Assembly: GCF_030551875.1 (NCBI RefSeq)
Contig: NZ_JAUOZU010000013.1
Span: forward strand, 62,001 to 126,000
DNA: 64,000 bases
DNA from: Fluviirhizobium alvei
Lineage (GTDB): Bacteria > Pseudomonadota > Alphaproteobacteria > Rhizobiales > Rhizobiaceae
Direction: 5' to 3'
Below are positions 58,176 to 64,000 of this stretch, piece by piece. The first letter of the stretch is position 1; the number at the start of each line of letters is the position of its first letter. The notes below the pieces were generated by a model. The model saw only the letters and a program-made list of their open reading frames with translations. It was not told where the DNA came from and ran no database searches. A program made the position numbers and the translations under genes.

Positions 58176-58297
58176 GCTCCCGTGCGGACCATGACGGTCT
58201 GCTCGGATGGGCGGCACAGTTCGTTCTTGTCCTTGGGGGCTGTGCCGCCCTGTTCATCTCCATCATCCACCATCGCCACAATGGATCGACACCATGA
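58115..58297 (+). CDS. Hydrophobic frame lacking a normal start codon
   Basis: A 60-codon frame, -1 relative to the preceding gene, encodes one membrane segment (WAAQFVLVLGGCAALFISII) followed by a His/Arg-rich tail. It ends in ATGA overlapping the next gene, as real neighbouring genes do. No ATG, GTG or TTG occurs in it. It could be reached by -1 frameshifting at the G run GCGGGGGAT (about 58131-58139), giving the virion-like protein a membrane tail, or by a rare start such as CTG at 58199. Confidence 0.3.
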   Translation, partial: GTDIGGGSAPQVSRPTFQSVSSRADHDGLLGWAAQFVLVLGGCAALFISIIHHRHNGSTP

Positions 58298-58962
58298 GAC
58301 GCGCCATTTCGTTTAAGCATTCGCCCCTCATCACGCCTGAGACCCTTGCCGCCGAGGCGTTCCCCAGCAGAGACATCAGTCATCCGCGATGGCTTCGACG
58401 GTGGGTTAGGCTCGAAGACAAGAACGGGGAGCCGCACTTCGGGATTGTCATTGGACAGGCGAACCCCGAGACCGAGAACACCGAGCGGCGGACGAATTGT
58501 CGCCTCAGTGTCACCGAGTTCGCGATCATTATGGAGGTCGCTCGGTGTGCGACGGCAGTGGAGGCTGACCAGTTCCAGGACCTGAACGGGTACGTTTTCG
58601 TCCGCTCGCACAATGACGCGCTTCCGGGGTCCAATGCGATGAGGAAGGCTGTCAAGGCATCTGAAGGGACTTCCTACCAGATGGGGCCGTACTTTCGTTC
58701 GCAGGGCTCCTACCTGCTGGTGAAGTTTGGTGTCTACGCGAACCGAATGGTGCCGCTCCACGGTGACTTTGGCGCGTTCCGTCGAGGCAGCAAGAACAGG
58801 GACAGGCTCCTAGCGAACGCTGAGTTCTTCGCTCACAATTCGAAGGGCCTCCCAGACAAGGCGATGGTCGGGCCTTATGTCGAGAACCTCCATAACCTCT
58901 TTGCTTTGCTGGATGCCAACCGCGAGCGGCGAGAGGATGTGGAGAATTCCCCTCCTATCTAA
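58294..58962 (+). CDS. Hypothetical island protein
   Basis: This 222-residue soluble protein has no recognised family. It opens MRRAISFKHSPLITPETLAA, is rich in aromatic and basic residues in the middle (WLRRWVRLEDKNGEPHFGIV; GYVFVRSHNDALPGSNAM), and ends with a helical RRED region. The ATG overlaps the stop of the hydrophobic frame (ATGA). The gene is followed by two 20-base direct repeats. Confidence 0.7.
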   Translation: MRRAISFKHSPLITPETLAAEAFPSRDISHPRWLRRWVRLEDKNGEPHFGIVIGQANPETENTERRTNCRLSVTEFAIIMEVARCATAVEADQFQDLNGYVFVRSHNDALPGSNAMRKAVKASEGTSYQMGPYFRSQGSYLLVKFGVYANRMVPLHGDFGAFRRGSKNRDRLLANAEFFAHNSKGLPDKAMVGPYVENLHNLFALLDANRERREDVENSPPI

Positions 58963-59012
58963 CAATAGGCGAGGTTTAGAACAACCGCTCAGAACAATAG
59001 GCTTGGTATAGA
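58961..59012. repeat. Pair of 20-base direct repeats before the polymerase operon
   Basis: AACAATAGGC-GAGGTTTAGA (58961-58980) and AACAATAGGC-TTGGTATAGA (58993-59012) repeat with 32-base spacing. They lie between two genes, upstream of the 206-residue protein and polymerase-like gene, and look like paired operator or promoter elements. A stem AGAGCG/CGCTCT (59017-59046) with an 18-base loop follows. Confidence 0.6.
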
Positions 59013-59156
59013 ATATAGAGCGCAATTTTCGTTGCTAAAACGCTCTCCTTAGCCATGCGTATTTCGCATATCAATCATGATAGAAATGCACTCTTGTCAC
59101 ATCCGATCAGTGACGGCAGCCAATCACTATCATCCCTCCCTTCACAGAGGCTCCCA

Positions 59157-59777
59157 ATGACGACCAACCCAAAGTCCCAACTCCGCGTCTATCTCGACGT
59201 TGAGACCGAGCAGAATGCTTTCATTGCCCCACGGGGGTCATTCCTTATGGCGGCAGGGGTAGCCATTGCGAGGCATCATGACGACAGACCCCACCACGTC
59301 TTCACGATGTTCGGCCTTGCGCCTACCCAGGACTGGTTCCGAATGGGTGGACTTGCGGAAGCCATCAAGTTCTATGACACGCCCGAGACAGACATCGTGA
59401 TCCTCTCGAAGGGAATGCCGCTGTTGGCTACCATCGTGGCCCGAAACGGGGTCCGGGATGAGAAGAAGCAGAAACTGTATGATGGCCATGAGTGGGTGGT
59501 TGACCTCAAGTCGGCCATAGCGTCTGTCCCGAGGCGGTGGCGGCAGGTAAAACCAGAACCCGCCTACCCCCAAAACGTTGAGGCGGTGGCTCTGAGGGCC
59601 GCACGGTTCGGCCTGGAACGGGCCAGAGAGGCATCCATTGCGTCCGACCTCGACCTAAGCTTCCCGAGGGTCTGGGGCAAGATCAGGCTCCCAGAGCTTG
59701 AAGGCTCTGACTACTGGAAGACACTGCGGAAAGAAGAGGATGAGGCTAATGCTCGTGTCCACACGCGAGGAGGCTGA
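59157..59777 (+). CDS. Hypothetical island protein before the polymerase-like gene
   Basis: This 206-residue protein starts MTTNPKSQLRVYLDVETEQN. The beginning (VYLDVETEQNAF) faintly resembles the first exonuclease motif DxE of DnaQ-like nucleases (LDxET), but the remaining motifs cannot be placed with confidence. The C-terminal half is helical and basic. It is 3 bases before the polymerase-like gene, so the two are probably co-expressed. An exonuclease partner for the polymerase is an attractive but unproven idea. Confidence 0.65.
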   Translation: MTTNPKSQLRVYLDVETEQNAFIAPRGSFLMAAGVAIARHHDDRPHHVFTMFGLAPTQDWFRMGGLAEAIKFYDTPETDIVILSKGMPLLATIVARNGVRDEKKQKLYDGHEWVVDLKSAIASVPRRWRQVKPEPAYPQNVEAVALRAARFGLERAREASIASDLDLSFPRVWGKIRLPELEGSDYWKTLRKEEDEANARVHTRGG

Positions 59778-59780
59778 CCG

Positions 59781-61067
59781 ATGAAGGAGGATTTGACAGC
59801 AGACAGCCGATGGTCGCCAGACACCACTCCGGCGCTCTTCTTCGATCCATACCTAGAGCCGCGCGATGGAAAACCACTGGCAGACGTGGCGCTCCAGATC
59901 GGGGGGCGCTTGGAGTCCGGCCTGGGGCTTCGTTGGTCTAGGACAGACGCGATGCAGCGGCGACAGACGGCTGTCTCAACGGTGCTGGCTAACCTCGCGT
60001 TGATGGCACGGGTCTCCCTCAAGGACGCGGACACGAGGCTAGCGGTTCCCACAGCGATACGGGCAGGCTCCACACGGTATGACCGCAGCGATTTCCCTAA
60101 GCGCCTGCTCTCGGAAACGCTCCAGCAGATGGAGAGGAGCGGCTTGGTCCAGCGCTTTGAGTATGCCTACAGGCGGAGGGCAACCACCGTCCTGCCAACC
60201 TCAGAGCTGCTAGACATGCTCGACGCGGCGGGGGTGGAACTCACGGACCTAGGACGAGCGGAGGGCGACGAGTCAATCTGGCTGTACGCTCGCCGAGAAA
60301 ACGCCAAGCCCCTGGGTGGCAAGCCGCCTCCGAAAGACCTCATCGATTATCAGGACACCGACATCACCATATCGATGCGGAGGGAAATGGAGGCGATCAA
60401 CGAGGGTCTCAATGCGGCGGACATCAGGATGCGCGGGAAGAGCCTTCCGCCCATTCACCTGAAGCGCAACTTTATCCTGCGTCATGGCGGCGACCCTAAG
60501 AGCTTCACGCTCGGAGGGCGGTTATTCGGCGGCGGGCCTTGGTTGTGGTGCTCGAAGGCGGAAAGGCGGGACATAACAATCGGTGGGGAAGAGATCGCGG
60601 AGGTGGACTTCAAGTCTGCCTATCCGAACCTTGCTTACTGCCTCCTCGGCCTGCCCCTGCCTGAGGTGGACCCTTACGAGATCGACGGCCTGAGCCGAGA
60701 CGCCGCCAAGCTTGCTCTCCTCTCCCTCCTCTCCCGAGCGACGCCAATGAAGACCCTAAATGCTGACCTCAGGGAATTGCTCGGTGCATCATGGAGTGCT
60801 GAGCGTCTGGTCAGGGCCATGGAGGACAAGCACCCACGGCTGCGGGGTGCCTTCGGGAAGGACTTGGGGCTGGAACTTATGTTCCTGGAGTCAACCTTGT
60901 TGGTCTCCGTCCTGATGCGCCTCAGGGAGCGAGGGCTGGTCGGCTTGCCACTCCATGATGCTGTCCTAGCACCGCGAAGCCAGGCGGAAGATGTGGCGGC
61001 GATCATGCGGCAGCGCTCCAAGAAACTACTAGGAGTGGAACTTCCTGTGAGCATCAAGGGACAATAA
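59781..61067 (+). CDS. Compact family-A-like polymerase (predicted)
   Basis: This 428-residue protein has an N-terminal part (about 90-170) that resembles a winged helix (RSDFPKRLLSETLQQMERSG). The C-terminal half carries, in order, the three polymerase motifs of family A enzymes: motif A EVDFKSAYPNLAYC with Asp276, a motif-B-like helix SRDAAKLALLSLLSRA with Arg306 and Lys310, and motif C GLPLHDAVLAP with His392-Asp393. The motifs lie closer together than in Pol I, and no exonuclease domain is attached. I infer that it replicates the island. A single-subunit RNA polymerase relationship is the main alternative. Confidence 0.6.
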   Translation: MKEDLTADSRWSPDTTPALFFDPYLEPRDGKPLADVALQIGGRLESGLGLRWSRTDAMQRRQTAVSTVLANLALMARVSLKDADTRLAVPTAIRAGSTRYDRSDFPKRLLSETLQQMERSGLVQRFEYAYRRRATTVLPTSELLDMLDAAGVELTDLGRAEGDESIWLYARRENAKPLGGKPPPKDLIDYQDTDITISMRREMEAINEGLNAADIRMRGKSLPPIHLKRNFILRHGGDPKSFTLGGRLFGGGPWLWCSKAERRDITIGGEEIAEVDFKSAYPNLAYCLLGLPLPEVDPYEIDGLSRDAAKLALLSLLSRATPMKTLNADLRELLGASWSAERLVRAMEDKHPRLRGAFGKDLGLELMFLESTLLVSVLMRLRERGLVGLPLHDAVLAPRSQAEDVAAIMRQRSKKLLGVELPVSIKGQ

Positions 61068-61277
61068 GTTGTAGTTACTAAGGCCCCCTAGTTCCCCCTT
61101 TAGGTATTGGTCACCATCATCTCCTCATCCGCATAAGAGGTAGACCTCTGCGGTTCTAATGCTGTCTCAGCATGCCTTAGTGCTCAAAGTGACTGACATG
61201 GTGCCGGACTGATTGATCAAGATGAAGAGGAGGCTGAGCCGACTGAAGCAAGCCAACCATCCTCACCACAAGACCTC

Positions 61278-61316
61278 ATGTCCCCACCCAATGTCCCCAC
61301 CCAATGCCCCTCCCCA
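61278..61316 (+). repeat. 13-base tandem repeats
   Basis: Two exact copies of ATGTCCCCACCCA and a third degenerate copy (ATGCCCCTCCCCA) stand head to tail. The first two also pair with the G-rich GTGGACATTGGGGAGGACAT at 61482-61501. Confidence 0.75.
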
Positions 61317-61840
61317 ACGGCATTCCTACTGTCCGACCCTGCGGCTTCCCCAGCAGCGTATCCACACGGTCCCGCTCCTCACCCTAACCTCACGCTCCTA
61401 ACCCTGCGGCCCCCATCACGAGCTGCTTGGTGTCTCCAGCGCAGCGCGGCAGGCATCAAGTAGGCTCGGGGTTAGCTTTGCGTGGACATTGGGGAGGACA
61501 TCGGGTCAGACCTCAGGTGGGCTTCTGGTCGGGCTTGGTGGATGGACTTGCGGTAGGGCTGAGAGAGGACTCCCTGAGCACTACCCGACAGCAGGGGAGC
61601 AGACAGTTGGACATCACGATACGGGTGGTTCGGATATCGGGTCGGACTTGAGGCAGCTACTCGCGGCTGCGATGAAGATGAATGGTGTCTCATCCGAAGG
61701 CGAAGCCGCCCCGGAGCCCTACAAGGGGTCACTCACGCGACATCTAGAACGTGACAACGCGACGAGGAGCTTTCCCCCCTCTGGGGTGGGGTCATTTCGA
61801 TACTGCCACACTCCACACCGGGTGGCTTTACGGTCGCTTC

Positions 61841-61907
61841 CACATTGCGCACATTGCAGGTTGCGTATTGGTGCAGGATTACACATTGCCCCACTTTATA
61901 CACATTG
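61841..61907 (+). repeat. CACATTG iteron-like repeats
   Basis: CACATTG occurs at 61841-61847, 61850-61856, 61882-61888 and 61901-61907. The core CACATT recurs in the repeats before the recombinase gene, so one island protein may bind both regions. Confidence 0.6.
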
Positions 61908-61999
61908 TGGAAATGCACACTATCTCATTGTTTTTATTTAATATTGACCTGTAGCCCCTCTTTATGCGAAGGTGCTTTGTGCAATCTGGGATTTATCCA

Positions 62000-62389
62000 A
62001 TGTCAAACAGCATCTCGGTCGAAATGGCCTTGGCTTGCAGAATGCCACGCTATGTGGAAAAGGCGTCAGAAGCGGATGACGGCATGGTCGCGCTCATGAT
62101 CGATAATGCCAGTCTCATTCTAAAGCCAGCGCTTGCGGTCATCCTTGCTGAATTGGCTCCGATGGAAATTCGACCCAAAGCGGGGATATTGGGGGATTGG
62201 GCCTTATGGCACGGTGGCGGCAAAACTTCATGCCTGCCGCTTGAGGCTTTGACCATGCCAGGCAAAGCCCGCGATGACCTCTTGTTCATCCTTATTGGTC
62301 GCGCCGTTCGTAGGTTCAAAGGGGCTTGCGCCTTGGCGGACTTCCATTCGCGGCTTGCGGACTTGTTCACGGTCGCGGACGCGGCTTAG
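62000..62389 (+). CDS. Hypothetical island protein
   Basis: This 129-residue protein starts MSNSISVEMALACRMPRYVE; an in-frame ATG at 61964 would add 12 residues. It is largely helical and alanine/leucine-rich (LILKPALAVILAELAPMEIR; DDLLFILIGRAVRRF). I do not recognise a family. A hairpin terminator follows 28 bases after the stop, so it is probably a single-gene unit. Its codon use is less AGG-rich than that of the nozzle and polymerase genes. Confidence 0.6.
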   Translation: MSNSISVEMALACRMPRYVEKASEADDGMVALMIDNASLILKPALAVILAELAPMEIRPKAGILGDWALWHGGGKTSCLPLEALTMPGKARDDLLFILIGRAVRRFKGACALADFHSRLADLFTVADAA

Positions 62390-62417
62390 GGAATTCGCTC
62401 CACCCCCTATCATCAAG

Positions 62418-62445
62418 CGCCCCACGTTGCCGCGTGGGGCGTTTT
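62418..62445 (+). terminator. Rho-independent terminator
   Basis: A 9-bp stem CGCCCCACG/CGTGGGGCG with a 6-base loop is followed by TTTT. It terminates the small plus-strand gene ending at 62389. Confidence 0.8.
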
Positions 62446-62481
62446 CGCGTTGGCTTCACAGCACCCGCTACCCGCACAAAC

Positions 62482-62506
62482 AAAAAGGCCGCCTTGCGTG
62501 GCGGCC
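62482..62506 (-). terminator. Rho-independent terminator for the minus-strand small gene
   Basis: GGCCGCC/GGCGGCC form a 7-bp stem with a 6-base loop; on the minus strand it is followed by five T. It lies 26 bases after the stop of the 53-residue gene. Confidence 0.75.
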
Positions 62507-62532
62507 TCTTGCGATTAGTTCTGTGGGCGGAC

Positions 62533-62694
62533 TTAGGCTTGATAGACTAGATGGACCGGCCCGAGGTCAACAAAGCGGCACCCGCCTTCCTCCCAGCGAT
62601 CCACGCGCCAAAACGAAAACTTGCTCCAATTCATTTCCAGATAGGCGTCCTTGAAACCGAGTGCAGCCAGGACTTTTTCAGACCAAGTAAACAT
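62533..62694 (-). CDS. Small island protein, 53 residues
   Basis: This short minus-strand gene has a strong ribosome-binding site (AAAGGAAG) before the ATG and its own terminator, so it looks like a real, independently expressed gene. The protein is rich in Trp, Phe and Val (MFTWSEKVLAALGFKDAYLE; WRVDRWEEGGCRF) and has no signal peptide. It reads against all other island genes. Small antisense-oriented genes in such islands are often regulators or anti-phage/toxin factors, but nothing in the sequence shows which. Confidence 0.6.
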   Translation of the reverse strand: MFTWSEKVLAALGFKDAYLEMNWSKFSFWRVDRWEEGGCRFVDLGPVHLVYQA

Positions 62695-62830
62695 TGCGAA
62701 CTTCCTTTCAACCTTTTGACCAATCGCCAACCTGCGATGAACAATCCTTATTGTATTCGAGACACAAAGTCAATGTTGATCGAAATTTTATCGATATATC
62801 AAAAGCATATCCACTTTACACAAATAGAAT

Positions 62831-62913
62831 AATGTGGCATTGATAAATAGTTACCACATTCCGCACATTCATCTAATCAACACTAAATCACTACCACATT
62901 CCGAATATTGTGG
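62831..62913. repeat. CCACATT repeat cluster
   Basis: TACCACATTCCG occurs twice (62852-62863, 62892-62903), an inverted AATGTGG lies at 62831-62837, and the second copy forms the dyad CCACATTCCGAATATTGTGG (62894-62913). This looks like a set of operators for one regulator. Confidence 0.65.
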
Positions 62914-63034
62914 AGTTGCCCAATGATATACTAAACAAAACGGGTGGATATTGGCAGAATACCTTGAGGCAACGGGACGGAAGACACCGGACCAACTGGC
63001 CGCGCAGCATACCCGCGAATTCCACCCAGTATGC

Positions 63035-63150
63035 GCTTCGATAAGGTATGCATGAAGCGAAGCGTGGTGGGGCCGCTACAGTAGCGCTTCGAAAAATGCC
63101 ATTGACCACCCATAGCGAAGCATGACATAACGAAGCACCTAAAACGAAGC
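63035..63150. repeat. CGAAGC repeat cluster before the recombinase gene
   Basis: CGAAGC occurs on the plus strand at 63058-63063, 63116-63121, 63131-63136 and 63145-63150, and on the minus strand at 63035-63040 and 63086-63091. The last three are spaced 14-15 bases apart and end just before the ribosome-binding site. A recombination or resolution site, or an operator array, is likely. Confidence 0.65.
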
Positions 63151-63168
63151 AAAGGAGCTTTGAATGCC

Positions 63169-63825
63169 ATGACTCTACTGCGAGCATACCTTCGAGCCAG
63201 TACCAAAGAGCAGGACGCGAGCCGTGCCCGATCCGACCTCGCCAAGTTTGCCCAAGAGCGAGGACTTAGGGTCGCGGGCTATTACGCGGAGAACGAAAGC
63301 GGTGCCTCACTCCAGCGGCCCGAACTGTTCCGCCTCCTCACCGACTCCGAACCTGGAGACATCCTCTTGGTCGAACAGGTGGACCGCCTCAGCCGACTTA
63401 ATGCCGACGACTGGGAGCGCCTCAAGGCCGAGATCAAGGCGAAGCAAGTCCGCGTGGTTGCCCTAGACCTGCCCACCTCCTGGATGCTCGCGACGGCGGA
63501 GCGGGATGATGTGCAATCGCGCATCCTAGAGGCCATCAACGGCATGATGCTGGACATGTTGGCGGCCATTGCGCGGAAAGACTACGAGGATCGGCGGCGG
63601 CGGCAAGCTCAGGGCATCGAGAGCGCCAAGGCACGGGGCGACTATAAAGGCAGGCCAGAGGATGAGGAGCGGAACGCGGCCATCATGAAACTCCTTGCAG
63701 GCGGCCAAAGCTGGCGTAGCATAGCGGCTGCAACGGGATGCTCGATGTCAACTCTCAGTCGGCTAGCAAAGCGTCTACGGGAGGCGGAAGCCAGCAAGGA
63801 GGGCCGCAATGTGGTCGAGGCTTAA
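63169..63825 (+). CDS. Serine recombinase (resolvase/invertase type)
   Basis: This 218-residue protein has the catalytic domain of small serine recombinases: AYLRASTKEQDASRA with the nucleophile Ser11, then LTDSEPGDILLVEQVDRLSR, and a C-terminal helix-turn-helix (SWRSIAAATGCSMSTLSRLA, about 180-205). The size is that of resolvases and invertases, not of large integrases. It may resolve dimers or invert DNA, with the CGAAGC repeats as its site, rather than integrate the island. AAAGGAGC precedes the ATG. Confidence 0.9.
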   Translation: MTLLRAYLRASTKEQDASRARSDLAKFAQERGLRVAGYYAENESGASLQRPELFRLLTDSEPGDILLVEQVDRLSRLNADDWERLKAEIKAKQVRVVALDLPTSWMLATAERDDVQSRILEAINGMMLDMLAAIARKDYEDRRRRQAQGIESAKARGDYKGRPEDEERNAAIMKLLAGGQSWRSIAAATGCSMSTLSRLAKRLREAEASKEGRNVVEA

Positions 63826-64000
63826 GAAGCTGCTCATGGGGCTGGTAGAGGCAATTGATGGACCGCCCACTCCTCCTCTCCACCCACCATCCGGCCTCTC
63901 GACGGCAGAACAATGGGATCTCCTCCCGCCCATCAAGCGTGGCATGCAATGGGACAAGGAGGGGAGACTATGGGTCCACGAGATCAAGCGGTGCCCTGCG
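63809..64000 (+). CDS. Hypothetical protein, cut by the window edge
   Basis: An open frame starts at an ATG with AAGGAGGG upstream, overlaps the end of the recombinase gene by 17 bases and runs off the window. The visible 64 residues begin MWSRLKKLLMGLVEAIDGPP and continue with a Pro-rich stretch and WDLLPPIKRGMQWDKEG. No family is recognised. Overlap and spacing suggest an operon with the recombinase. Confidence 0.5.
   Translation, partial: MWSRLKKLLMGLVEAIDGPPTPPLHPPSGLSTAEQWDLLPPIKRGMQWDKEGRLWVHEIKRCPA

Larger units (their letters stand above)
61068..61999. other. Non-coding region with strand-asymmetry switch; candidate origin
   Basis: No gene can be supported here. Features in order: hairpins AGAGGT-AG-ACCTCT (61136-61149) and ATGCTG-TCT-CAGCAT (61159-61173); 13-base tandem repeats ATGTCCCCACCCA (61278-61316); a C-rich stretch to about 61435, then a G-rich stretch to about 61720; an imperfect inverted repeat pairing 61278-61300 with 61482-61501; and four CACATTG repeats (61841-61907). 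Together this looks like a replication origin or other structured control region. Confidence 0.5.
62695..63168. other. Control region upstream of the serine recombinase
   Basis: These 474 bases hold no supportable normal gene. The left part is AT-rich and contains CCACATT repeats; the right part contains clustered CGAAGC repeats. Promoters for the small minus-strand gene and the recombinase should lie here. A 34-codon frame starting with TTG at 62951 resembles the start of a helix-turn-helix protein (LAEYLEATGRKTPDQLAAQ) but stops at once. Confidence 0.5.

Noticed and set aside
61489-61941. 150-codon frame in the G-rich part of the origin-like region
   Set aside because: It has no ribosome-binding site, its composition follows the G-rich strand, and it covers repeats that look non-coding.
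61068-63168. CRISPR array
   Set aside because: The repeats here are 6-13 bases long with irregular spacing; no 25-40 base repeats with equal spacers occur anywhere in the window.

Overview
The window looks like the chromosome of a Rhizobiales alphaproteobacterium (Rhizobiaceae-like). The signs are a nuo operon whose NuoE carries the long alphaproteobacterial tail and which runs on into birA, RNase J and a DUF1467 gene, tRNA genes with encoded CCA ends, a rhizobial C-P lyase cluster with DUF1045 and two PhnE permeases, and an iron-responsive-operator-like site in front of a hemophore-like gene. From about 53.7 kb to the right edge the DNA changes character (for example AGG arginine codons become common) and carries phage-like genes.

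1-6.7 kb holds small envelope genes, an HlyU-family protein, an alpha/beta hydrolase, and a proS-lolC-lolD operon. 6.7-25.3 kb is one long minus-strand transcription unit: nuoABCD, a small secreted protein, nuoEF, an HhH-type protein, nuoGHIJKLMN, then birA, rnj and DUF1467, ending at a strong hairpin terminator. Two duplicated tRNA-Asp genes, each with its own promoter, lie at 26.3-26.6 kb.

26.8-41.3 kb is phosphonate catabolism. A GntR/UTRA repressor (phnF) is divergent from phnGHIJKL and a hexapeptide acetyltransferase. An AI-2E-type permease gene interrupts the cluster, followed by phnC-D-E1-E2, DUF1045, phnM and phnN. PhnCDE import phosphonate, PhnGHIJKLM form ribose triphosphonate and cleave the C-P bond, and PhnN returns the ribose to PRPP. 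No phnP is present; the DUF1045 protein has the two HxT motifs of 2H phosphoesterases and could fill that step. Candidate Pho boxes precede both halves, and a palindrome that PhnF may bind lies before phnG.

41.3-53.6 kb has a HasA-like/RTX fusion protein behind an IRO-like site, a LuxR-type regulator divergent from a polyamine-type ABC operon ending in a short-chain dehydrogenase, a YARHG protein, a phospholipase-D-like lipoprotein, a zinc alcohol dehydrogenase, a single-domain response regulator and a zinc-ribbon membrane protein.

53.7-64 kb is a mobile island that begins at a 23-bp tRNA 3'-end fragment. It encodes a full-length T7 gp12-like nozzle (tail tubular B) protein, an orphan C-terminal piece of a large phage virion protein, several unknown proteins, a compact family-A-like polymerase, a region with a strand-asymmetry switch and CACATT repeats that may be an origin, and a small serine recombinase preceded by clustered CGAAGC repeats. 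No capsid, portal or terminase is visible in the window. A phage satellite or a decaying podoviral prophage are the main readings; the island continues past the right edge.
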